Assembly (NCBI GenBank): GCA_022545645.1
Contig: JACZQQ010000151.1
Location: 1 to 6,587 of the forward strand
Source: Acidobacteriota bacterium
GTDB taxonomy: Bacteria > Acidobacteriota > UBA6911 > RPQK01 > JADFOI01
Length of the DNA: 6,587 nucleotides
Direction of reading: 5' to 3'
The translations under genes and the position numbers were made by a program. This document shows positions 1-5,555 of this stretch, piece by piece. The notes beneath the pieces were generated by a model. That model was given only the letters and a program-made list of their open reading frames with translations. It was not told the origin of the DNA and made no database searches. The first letter of the stretch is position 1. Every line of letters begins with the position of its first letter.

Positions 1-96
1 GCCGGTTCCGGATCGGACGTCAAGCCCTTCGTCCCCATGAAAATTCGAACGGGTTCAGGGTCCTGGCAGGACGTGGACTGTGCCACCATGCATTAA
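1..96 (+). CDS. possible C-terminal end of an upstream gene (partial)
   Basis: Frame 1 is open from the window edge to a TAA at 94-96 and encodes about 31 residues, including SDVKPFVPMKIRTGSGSWQD. No start or SD precedes it inside the window, so if real it is the 3' end of a gene beginning upstream. I recognise no family. The frame is too short for coding potential to be convincing, and another forward frame is also open here. Positions 97-207, between this stop and the next gene, show no clear promoter, RNA gene or terminator. Confidence 0.25.
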   Translation, partial: AGSGSDVKPFVPMKIRTGSGSWQDVDCATMH

Positions 97-207
97 TCGC
101 AAAGTCTGGCACGTGGGCCAAAGACCACGGCTCTGAGTGTAGTTCGGAAGCTCCGTCGGATTTAGCCTGCGGGCCAGCCTCAACTGGATGTCCGCCGAAC
201 ACTGATC

Positions 208-612
208 ATGAAGATGAGACTCTTCGCCGCTTCCGTCTTACTCCTGTTCCTATCGGCCTGTGGCTCAAGTTCCGAAGACTACCGGAAATCTTTGCTGGAA
301 CTTGGAGTGAACTGGGATGATAATGTCTTTCTTGAGCAGGCCAAGGAGGGTGATCTGGCCGTTTTGAAACTGTTCCTGAAGGGGGGGATGGATGTAGAGA
401 CCCGAGATAGGTCCGGCGCCACGGTCTTGATGTACGCCGCTTTGAATGGCCATGTTGAGGCCACTTCGCTCCTGCTCGAAGAGGGTGCTCATGTGAATGC
501 CCAGGATAACCTGGGCAGAAGAGCTTTAGATTATGCTACCGTTCACCCTGAGAGCGGGACCTTCAAGATCCTGGCCTCGGCAGGAGCGCTCTACGGTATG
601 ACCCTCCAGTAA
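208..612 (+). CDS. ankyrin-repeat lipoprotein
   Basis: A 134-residue protein with a lipoprotein signal peptide: basic start MKMR, hydrophobic core 5-15, lipobox L15-S16-A17-C18, then Gly-Ser-Ser-Ser. Residue 19 is not Asp, so an outer-membrane destination is plausible. The mature part holds about two and a half ankyrin repeats: roughly 38-68, 70-102 (with ATVLMYAALNGHVEATSLLL and GAHVNAQD) and a weaker one at 103-128. Ankyrin repeats bind proteins, so this is probably a periplasm-facing adaptor or inhibitor; the partner is unknown. Met1 and Met3 are both possible starts and neither has a good SD. The next gene begins 3 nt after the stop, which suggests co-transcription and translational coupling. 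Small periplasmic ankyrin proteins are known beside oxidative-stress genes (AnkB with catalase); a similar role here is only an inference. Confidence 0.85.
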   Translation: MKMRLFAASVLLLFLSACGSSSEDYRKSLLELGVNWDDNVFLEQAKEGDLAVLKLFLKGGMDVETRDRSGATVLMYAALNGHVEATSLLLEEGAHVNAQDNLGRRALDYATVHPESGTFKILASAGALYGMTLQ

Positions 613-615
613 TAG

Positions 616-1554
616 ATGCTGATGAAACGAGAACTTTCGCTCATGAGAAACATTGGGATCCTCGCAGCTACCGGGTTGGTGGTGGGAATTTTATCGACTT
701 GGGCCTCAGGGACTCCCCAGTCCGAAAAACTTCCAGACGGCCGCGGTGGAGAGTTTGATGTGACCCGCCACAATATTCCCTTGGATCAGATCCGAGGAGG
801 TGGCCCGCCTAAGGATGGGATCCCTTCCTTAACCAACCCTCAGTTTGTTTCGGCCCAGCAGGGAGACAAGTTTCTGATGTCCTGGGATCGTGTTCTCGGT
901 GTTGAGTACAACGGCGTGGCTAAGGCCTACCCGATCAAGATCTTGAACTGGCATGAGGTGGTAAATGACAGCATCGGCGATAAGCCGATCGCTGTCTCCT
1001 GGTGACCGTTGACCGCTTCGGGCGTAGGTTACGACCCGATCATCGAGGGCAAGCGTTACACATTCGGGGTCTCAGGCAAGCTCTACAAAGACAATGTGCT
1101 GCTTTACGATCACCAAACGGGAAGTCTTTGGTCCCAGATTTTGACCGAGGCGGTGACCGGACCTAAGACGGGAACGACCTTGAAGACCTTTCCGATGGTT
1201 GAAACCACCTGGAGGAGTTGGAAGAAGCAGCATCCGGATACGCTGGTTCTGAGCCTGAATACCGGGTACTCCCGCAACTACAACCGAGATCCTTACGGAA
1301 TCAATGCAGAGAGAGCGCTGGGGGTCATCTCCAGGGGAGAACAAAAAGCCTATTCCTTCAAAGAGCTGAAAAAGGTCAAACGTTTTCCGATCCGAGATCA
1401 GTTGGGGAAAGAGATCGTGCTCGTTCACTTTGAGAAAGAGACAGAAAAGGCCTGGGCCACAGACGAAGCCGGAGAGTACGTGGAATCTTTCATCACTTAC
1501 CTTCGAGCCTGGAAGAGCTTTTATCCCGACTCCAAGGAATTCACGGCCAGGTAA
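616..1554 (+). CDS. DUF3179 family protein, candidate selenoprotein (in-frame TGA at 1003-1005)
   Basis: Read through TGA 1003-1005, this is one 312-residue DUF3179 protein. Family features lie on both sides of the TGA in the same frame: RGGGPPKDGIPS (60-71), VAKAYPIKILNWHEVVND (101-118), then after the TGA a block at 149-174 containing TFGVSGKLY and SLWSQ. The TGA is residue 130. The context VSW-TGA-PLTASGVGYD aligns without gaps to the family segment I recall as V(T/S)(Y/W)-C-P-L-(C/T)-G, so the TGA replaces the conserved Cys. A SECIS-like hairpin follows at 1018-1039. The N-terminus has a hydrophobic segment (about 13-30) ending near ASG, suggesting export; Met10 (ATG at 643) is an alternative start giving a cleaner signal peptide. 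No good SD is seen, consistent with coupling to the lipoprotein gene. The family's biochemical role is not known to me. The alternative is a pseudogene or split gene created by a Cys-to-stop mutation; no other frame damage is visible. Confidence 0.75.
1018..1039 (+). promoter_or_regulatory. candidate bacterial SECIS hairpin
   Basis: TCGGG (1018-1022) pairs perfectly with CCCGA (1035-1039). After one bulged base (A1034), CGT (1023-1025) pairs with ACG (1031-1033). The result is an 8-bp stem with the 5-nt loop AGGTT (1026-1030). The loop starts 20 nt after the TGA and has G at its second position. In E. coli fdhF the GGUCU loop starts 18 nt after UGA, and bacterial SECIS elements usually carry a G in the first two loop positions. 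In the selenocysteine model this hairpin would recruit SelB with Sec-tRNA. The pairing is seen directly; the role is inferred. The bulge is on the 3' side, unlike the 5' U bulge of fdhF. Confidence 0.6.
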
Positions 1555-1617
1555 GTCACCTCATAAAGATCCCACCCTCCTTTCGAAAATTCAGCCGCTT
1601 CCAGGATACATAGATTT

Positions 1618-1636
1618 CTACGCAGGCGATGCGTGG
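1618..1636 (+). promoter_or_regulatory. hairpin in the gltA leader
   Basis: CTACGCA (1618-1624) and TGCGTGG (1630-1636) form a 7-bp stem with one G-U pair around a 5-nt loop, in the 158-nt gap before citrate synthase. No T-run follows, so it is not a standard terminator. It could be an operator, a leader structure or chance. Just downstream, ATAAGGAGAG (1647-1656) resembles an SD. No convincing -35/-10 pair was found in the gap. Confidence 0.3.
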
Positions 1637-1700
1637 TAAACTTCTATAAGGAGAGAGTTGAGCGCGCGACCCAGTTCCTATTGGTTGAGTGCCTTTTCGC

Positions 1701-1707
1701 AAAGGAG
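1701..1707 (+). promoter_or_regulatory. Shine-Dalgarno site deciding the gltA start
   Basis: AAAGGAG lies 5 nt upstream of ATG 1713. This favours that ATG over the in-frame GTG at 1689, which would add eight residues and has no comparable SD at the right distance. Confidence 0.85.
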
Positions 1708-1712
1708 TCACG

Positions 1713-2984
1713 ATGCCCTCTGATACCCTGACCATCACCGATAATCGAAATGGCAAGAGTTACGAAGTTCCCATTGAGGATGGGACGATCCGCGCCATGG
1801 ATCTGCGTCAGATCAAGATTTCTGATGACGACTTCGGACTGATGAGTTACGACCCTGCGTTTCTGAACACCGCTTCTTGCAGAAGCAAGATCACCTTCAT
1901 CGATGGAGAAAAGGGGATCTTGCGCTATCGGGGCTACCCCATTGAGGAACTGGCGGAGAAAACGACGTTTTTAGAGGTTGCCTTTCTCCTCCTGAACGGT
2001 GAACTTCCTACTGAAGAGGAACACGAAAAATGGCGCCAGGAAATCGTTGTTCATACCATGGTTCACGAGAACATCAAGCACTTCATGGACGAGTTTCACC
2101 ATGATGCCCATCCCATGGGAATACTCCTGAGCACGGTCGGCGCCCTGTCCACCTTTTATCCCAATGCACCCAACGTTTCTGATCCGGTGAATCGCAGATT
2201 GCAGATGGTCCGTCTCATTGCCAAGATGCCTACCCTGGCCGCCTTCGCTTACCGTCACCGGATGGGAATGCCCTATAGCTACCCGGACAACAACCTCAGC
2301 TATACGGGGAATTTACTCAGTATGATGTTCAAGATGGCGGAGCCGAAGTACGAGGTGAATCCGGTCCTCGAGAAAGCTCTGAATCTGTTGTTTATCCTGC
2401 ACGCAGATCATGAGCAGAACTGTAGTACCAGCGCCATGCGCTCGGTGGGAAGCTCAAGAACCGACCCCTACTCGGCTGCCGCTGCCGCCATTGGAGCCCT
2501 ATATGGGCCGCTGCACGGCGGGGCCAATGAGGCCGTCCTGCGCATGCTTAGAAATATCGGCAGCCCGGATCGCATTCCCCACCTCATCGAGCGGGTCAAA
2601 GCGGGTGAAGCACGGCTGATGGGTTTCGGACATCGTGTCTATAAAAACTACGATCCCCGGGCACGCATCATCAAAGAGATGGCGAATAAGGTTTTTGAAG
2701 TAACAGGACGTAATCCTCTACTTGATCTGGCTCTTGAACTGGAAGCGATCGCCCTGGAAGATGAGTATTTTGTGGAGCGGAAACTGTATCCGAATGTGGA
2801 CTTTTATTCAGGGCTCATTTACCAATCCATGGGGTTTCCGGTGGATATGTTTCCGGTTCTCTTTGCCCTCGGTCGGACGGTCGGTTGGTTGGCCCAGTGG
2901 GAGGAGATGGTTTTAGACTCCGAGCAAAAGATCGCCCGTCCCCGCCAGATTTACACAGGACATGACTTAAGACACCTGGAATAA
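1713..2984 (+). CDS. gltA: citrate synthase (type II, GltA-like)
   Basis: Condenses acetyl-CoA and oxaloacetate to citrate and CoA, the entry step of the TCA cycle, in the cytoplasm. The 423-residue length matches the E. coli hexameric type (about 427). All key motifs are intact: LRYRGYPIEELAE near the N-terminus, HADHEQNCSTSA (H230, H233), catalytic H268 in GPLHGGANEA, H307 in FGHRVYKNYDPRA and D363 in NVDFYSG, followed by SMGFPVDMFPVLFALGR and the C-terminal ARPRQIYTG. These match E. coli H264, H305 and D362. The N-terminal beta-rich segment typical of the NADH-regulated bacterial type is present, but NADH sensitivity cannot be read from sequence. The ATG at 1713 is chosen for its SD. It appears to be transcribed alone; the next gene is convergent. 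Identification is secure at family level; methylcitrate synthase activity cannot be strictly excluded. Confidence 0.96.
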   Translation: MPSDTLTITDNRNGKSYEVPIEDGTIRAMDLRQIKISDDDFGLMSYDPAFLNTASCRSKITFIDGEKGILRYRGYPIEELAEKTTFLEVAFLLLNGELPTEEEHEKWRQEIVVHTMVHENIKHFMDEFHHDAHPMGILLSTVGALSTFYPNAPNVSDPVNRRLQMVRLIAKMPTLAAFAYRHRMGMPYSYPDNNLSYTGNLLSMMFKMAEPKYEVNPVLEKALNLLFILHADHEQNCSTSAMRSVGSSRTDPYSAAAAAIGALYGPLHGGANEAVLRMLRNIGSPDRIPHLIERVKAGEARLMGFGHRVYKNYDPRARIIKEMANKVFEVTGRNPLLDLALELEAIALEDEYFVERKLYPNVDFYSGLIYQSMGFPVDMFPVLFALGRTVGWLAQWEEMVLDSEQKIARPRQIYTGHDLRHLE

Positions 2985-2985
2985 G

Positions 2986-3013
2986 AGACCACAGACCACA
3001 GACAGGAGACAGG
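2986..3013. repeat. tandem heptamer repeat, four units
   Basis: Directly after the gltA stop lie two copies of AGACCAC (2986-2999) followed by two copies of AGACAGG (3000-3013). All units share AGAC and differ in the last three bases. The tract fills most of the 46-bp gap between two convergent genes. It may be slipped-strand DNA with no function; no terminator hairpin is visible in the gap. Confidence 0.7.
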
Positions 3014-3030
3014 AGCAGAAAACACCGAAG

Positions 3031-3999
3031 TCACAATTTTCTGGACTTGGGCGCTAAAACTTGTCCCACAATCTCTCGCCCGTCTTCTATTCGTGTATCT
3101 CGTAAAATGACGGCATCTTGAAGCAAGACATTTGCTCCGATGGTGCAGTTAGATTCGATGTAGACATCCGGACCGATGGTGCAATGGGAACCGATGGTTG
3201 TCCCCGGTTCGATGCCAAGAGGGGATACCAGGTGGGTGCCTGACCCGATGCAATCGGGTGGGAGGCAAGGCGGATCCCGCTGACGGCTCAGATAGTGCCG
3301 GTTGAGGGCCAGTAGATCGTCGGCATCGGTAAGTTGCATACGCGAAGGGGTGAAGACCCCGGCCACCTTGCCTTTTCGCTCAATGAGTAGCTGAATGGCA
3401 TCCTGTAACGCGCATTCGCCGCTGGGAGAAAGAGAAACGTCGGACAGGTAATCCAAAAACTGAGGGGAAAAGATGTAAAGGGGAAGGCTGGTGATTCGAG
3501 AGAGGATTTCGTCGGGTGCGGGCTTCTCGATGATGCGCCGGACCTGCCCCTGATCAAACTTGACGGTGCTGCCAAGGGCTTTTGATCCTGAGTTCATCTC
3601 CATCAGGCTGAGGGTGGCGTTGGCCTTTCGACTTTGATGGGTGGCCAGCAAATCTGCCACATGGCTGACAGGAGTCAGATTGTCGCAGGAGGTTACCAGA
3701 AAGCTTTCGCGTAAATAGGGTGCCGCCAGGCTCAGCGCCTGAGCCATGCCCAGGGGTTCAGGCTGTACCACCCATTTGAGCGAAATACCGGGAAGGGACT
3801 GCTCCTGGAAATAGCGACGAATTTCGTGGTCGCCTGGGCCGGTGACCATGATCAAGTCAGACACCTCATTCTGGATCAACCGATCCAACACACGGCCCAC
3901 CATGGGTTTACCCGCTACGGGCATCATGGCCTTACTTCGCTTGAGCGTGAAGGGATGAAGCCGTCTTCCTCTGCCGGCCGCTAGAATGACTGCTTGCAT
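3031..3999 (-). CDS. sugar-1-phosphate nucleotidyltransferase with left-handed beta-helix domain
   Basis: A 322-residue two-domain enzyme that should join a sugar-1-phosphate to an NTP, giving an NDP-sugar for cell-envelope glycans. The N-terminal Rossmann-like nucleotidyltransferase domain (about 1-240) starts with LAAGRGRRLHPFT (6-18) and continues with SKAMMPVAGKPM (22-33), where the usual Pro of PK is Ser. QPEPLGMAQAL (79-89), the metal-binding Asp in TSCDNL (D106) and EKP (158-160) follow. The C-terminal part (about 250-315) has hexapeptide repeats such as IEPGTTIG, CTIGPD and CTIGAN, which form a left-handed beta-helix. The architecture resembles archaeal-type glucose-1-phosphate thymidylyl/uridylyltransferases and GlmU. 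GlmU is much longer (about 450), so acetyltransferase activity is unlikely here. Sugar and base specificity cannot be told. The start is fixed by the MQAVILAAG beginning, though the SD is weak. It is divergent from arfB, with 71 bp between starts. Confidence 0.88.
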   Translation of the reverse strand: MQAVILAAGRGRRLHPFTLKRSKAMMPVAGKPMVGRVLDRLIQNEVSDLIMVTGPGDHEIRRYFQEQSLPGISLKWVVQPEPLGMAQALSLAAPYLRESFLVTSCDNLTPVSHVADLLATHQSRKANATLSLMEMNSGSKALGSTVKFDQGQVRRIIEKPAPDEILSRITSLPLYIFSPQFLDYLSDVSLSPSGECALQDAIQLLIERKGKVAGVFTPSRMQLTDADDLLALNRHYLSRQRDPPCLPPDCIGSGTHLVSPLGIEPGTTIGSHCTIGPDVYIESNCTIGANVLLQDAVILRDTRIEDGREIVGQVLAPKSRKL

Positions 4000-4070
4000 A
4001 AGACCAAGACTAAAGCCAGTAGAGTATGCTACAAGAAGAGAACAGAAAGGGCACGCATGGGTGGGTAGCT

Positions 4071-4496
4071 GTGATCAAAGTGACCAACACCCTTTCCATT
4101 CCGGAGGAAGAACTCCGGTTCAAGGCTTCCCGCAGCAGTGGGCCGGGAGGCCAAAACGTCAACAAACTCAATACTCGGATGACCTTGTTGTTTGATGTGA
4201 CAAACTCGCCCAGTTTGTCACAGGAACAGAAGGAGTCTATTCAGAGACGCCTTGCCACTCGCATCAACCATGAAGGGGTTCTTCGTGTCGTCTGCCAACG
4301 ACATCGTACTCAGGCAGCCAATAGGCGAGGAGCAACAGAAAGCTTTCTGGATATGTTGGTTGATGCCCTCAAAAAACGTCGGCCCAGAAGGAAAACCCGA
4401 ATCTCGGCGGCAGTGAAACGCCGCCGCCGTGAGGAAAGGGCACGGCGAAGCCGACTGAAGCGAAGCCGCTCCGAATCTGTGGAGTGGGATGAATGA
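4071..4496 (+). CDS. arfB: peptidyl-tRNA hydrolase ArfB (ribosome rescue factor)
   Basis: Releases nascent peptide from ribosomes stalled on mRNA lacking a stop codon. The GGQ motif lies in SGPGGQNVNK (24-32 region; G26-G27-Q28), exactly where E. coli ArfB has it when the GTG at 4071 is used as start, giving 141 residues (E. coli 140). The catalytic GGQ domain spans about 1-105. The C-terminal tail from about 102 is very rich in Arg and Lys (KKRRPRRKTR, KRRRREERARRSRLKRSR) and would enter the empty mRNA channel. An upstream in-frame ATG at 4026 would add 15 residues with no family equivalent and a poor SD, so I prefer GTG 4071, preceded by GGGTGGG. The short length and absence of codon-recognition domains separate it from RF1 and RF2. 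It appears to be a single-gene unit. Confidence 0.93.
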   Translation: MIKVTNTLSIPEEELRFKASRSSGPGGQNVNKLNTRMTLLFDVTNSPSLSQEQKESIQRRLATRINHEGVLRVVCQRHRTQAANRRGATESFLDMLVDALKKRRPRRKTRISAAVKRRRREERARRSRLKRSRSESVEWDE

Positions 4497-4616
4497 TCCC
4501 CCTGCCACGGGTCGGAGCCCGGTGATGTTTCGAGAGATACCCTCAACCACGACCCGGTTGCCTTCTTCGTCATAGACTCGCACGATCACCTCTTCACCCC
4601 GGACGATGTTTCCCAT
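4218..4616 (-). CDS. possible small hypothetical protein, partly antisense to arfB
   Basis: A 132-codon frame on the minus strand. Its first roughly 40 codons (4497-4616) lie outside arfB and look coding: MGNIVRGEEVIVRVYDEEGN followed by RVVVEGISRNITGLRPVAGG, with frequent GAA, GTG, ATC and GTC codons. The remainder overlaps arfB in antisense and looks like a shadow (many Cys, Phe and Ser). The frame opens only 11 codons before the ATG. The bases before the ATG are CAGGGG, too close for an ideal SD. It may be a small gene whose true 3' end is unclear, a truncated remnant or chance. I recognise no family. Confidence 0.3.
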   Translation of the reverse strand: MGNIVRGEEVIVRVYDEEGNRVVVEGISRNITGLRPVAGGSFIPLHRFGAASLQSASPCPFLTAAAFHCRRDSGFPSGPTFFEGINQHIQKAFCCSSPIGCLSTMSLADDTKNPFMVDASGKASLNRLLLFL

Positions 4617-4837
4617 CCCCTGTGTAGGGCCCGGAGTCTCACGGGTTCAGTAGAAGTGTTGCCCTCGAAGTAGGCTTGTTGGTGTCGAGAGGGGAGCCAG
4701 AGTGTCTCAGCGGTAAGTTATACTGTATGCAATTCATAAAGTAGATAGTTCCAGGTCTGAGCTGAACGGGCTACGAGGGGAAACTGAGAACTAGAAGTGG
4801 CAGCAGGAGGCTGGGGAGGAGAAGGCTTGCAGGCAAA

Positions 4838-4951
4838 GTGCTCATCATCACCTTATTTATCCTCATCATGGTGGCTGCCTCTTTGTCGATCGCATGGTGT
4901 CCCATTGGGGAAACTCGGAACTTCGCAGTTCCTGACATACTTGATCCGTAA
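4838..4951 (+). CDS. possible small single-pass membrane peptide
   Basis: A 37-codon frame from GTG 4838 to TAA 4949-4951 encodes a hydrophobic run of about 20 residues (VLIITLFILIMVAASLSIAW) and then the polar tail CPIGETRNFAVPDILDP. The frame is open upstream to 4766, and the added residues just before the helix are strongly basic (RRLGRRRLAGK), giving the positive-inside pattern of a membrane anchor. The start is uncertain: GTG 4838 has only a weak AGG 4 nt upstream, and the upstream candidates are CTG codons (4784, 4811). It overlaps the hairpin at 4917-4932. It could be a genuine small membrane protein, a gene remnant or chance. Confidence 0.3.
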   Translation: MLIITLFILIMVAASLSIAWCPIGETRNFAVPDILDP

Positions 4952-5038
4952 CGGACGAAGGGTTCGCGAACGGTCCCTGAGGATAGGAGAGGTCGGGGTC
5001 CGTTACACATGGTGTCAGGTATAGCAGGACGCATACCT
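4917..5038 (+). ncRNA. candidate structured RNA or 5' leader (three inverted repeats)
   Basis: Three strong pairings occur in 122 nt upstream of the zinc-ribbon gene. First, GGAACT (4917-4922) pairs with AGTTCC (4927-4932) around a TCGC loop. Second, GTAACGGAC (4948-4956) pairs perfectly with GTCCGTTAC (4998-5006), enclosing 41 nt that include the palindrome GTTCGCGAAC (4962-4971). Third, AGGTAT-A-GC (5017-5025) pairs with GC-ATACCT (5031-5038), with one bulged A. A further GTAAC at 5044-5048 could compete for the GTTAC at 5002-5006. No known riboswitch or RNA family is recognised. It could be a leader regulating the gene at 5068, an sRNA, or DNA palindromes bound by protein. The rest of the 4497-5067 gap (4617-4765) shows only an isolated -10-like TATACT at 4719-4724. 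Confidence 0.35.
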
Positions 5039-5067
5039 TACCTGTAACAGAGAGGGGATGGAATGGG

Positions 5068-5529
5068 ATGGTAATGCTCCAGCGCGATGAGAGCGAGCAG
5101 GGGGTTTATCAGGCAGCAAGAAACTGTGGTCACTGCGCTCAGTGTGGTCGAGGACTGAAGCCGGAGGAACCGGTGTGGAGGGAGGTGTTTCAGTTCTACA
5201 GAAAGCGGATGACCCTGGGGGGCATGCCCTTTACCGTTGCGCCCGTCTGTAAAAGATGTCATCTCGAGTACGACGGTTGGGCACCCGCCAAACCCTGTGA
5301 AAAGTGCCAGCGGATGGTCGTGAATCTACGGAGATTCAATCGAGTGCACACCTTTTGTAGCAGGTTGTGTGAGGTTCGTTACTACTCCCACAGGAGAAAG
5401 AAAGCCCCAGCACAACAGATGTGTGGTGAATGCGGTGAAGTTTTCAAGCCGACTCGGTCCGACTCTTTGTATTGCTCGAACGCCTGCAGACAAAGGAGCT
5501 ACCGAAAAAGAGCCAAAAAGTCTGTCTAG
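5068..5529 (+). CDS. hypothetical protein with three zinc-ribbon-like Cys modules
   Basis: A 153-residue basic protein with twelve or more cysteines arranged in CxxC pairs: C20/C23/C26 with C61/C64, C77/C80 with C97/C101, and C119/C122 with C136/C140. The last module (CGECGEVFKPTRSDSLYCSN then ACRQRSYRKR) is a recognisable small zinc-ribbon pattern with a basic tail, often found in DNA-associated and phage-related proteins. The protein probably binds three Zn ions and perhaps nucleic acid; no catalytic motif is seen. ATG 5068 is chosen with the SD AGAGGGG at 5051-5057, 10 nt upstream; ATG 5074 is a minor alternative. No signal peptide or membrane segment is present, so it is cytoplasmic. The 5' region is rich in inverted repeats. 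Its stop is 5 nt from the end of the convergent membrane-protein gene. Function unknown. Confidence 0.75.
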   Translation: MVMLQRDESEQGVYQAARNCGHCAQCGRGLKPEEPVWREVFQFYRKRMTLGGMPFTVAPVCKRCHLEYDGWAPAKPCEKCQRMVVNLRRFNRVHTFCSRLCEVRYYSHRRKKAPAQQMCGECGEVFKPTRSDSLYCSNACRQRSYRKRAKKSV

Positions 5530-5555
5530 CCTGTCTAGGAAACCTTGACGGTTTC
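5522..5555. other. repeat and short hairpin at convergent gene ends
   Basis: CTGTCTAG occurs twice (5522-5529 and 5531-5538), and each copy carries one gene's stop codon: TAG on the plus strand in the first, TAG on the minus strand in the second. GAAACC (5539-5544) and GGTTTC (5550-5555) then form a perfect 6-bp hairpin with loop TTGAC inside the last codons of the minus-strand gene. No T-run accompanies it, so a bidirectional terminator is only a weak possibility. Confidence 0.3.

Noticed and set aside
107..125. TGGCACG resembling a sigma-54 -24 element before the lipoprotein gene
   Set aside because: The matching -12 TTGCA element is absent at the required spacing.
20..202. Minus-strand 60-codon frame
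   Set aside because: Low-complexity composition, no SD, no recognisable motif; lies in a region with no other support.
616..1554. Two separate genes, 616-1005 and 1009-1554 (TTG start)
   Set aside because: Both are in the same frame, separated by one TGA, and each holds only half of one DUF3179 domain. The TTG start has no SD and would begin inside the conserved PLT motif.
1971..2258. Minus-strand frame inside gltA
   Set aside because: Antisense shadow of a well-conserved citrate synthase region.
4771..5034. Minus-strand 87-codon frame with a Leu-rich end
   Set aside because: The hydrophobic stretch is the complement of purine-rich sequence on the plus strand, and the frame runs across the inverted repeats; no SD or family.
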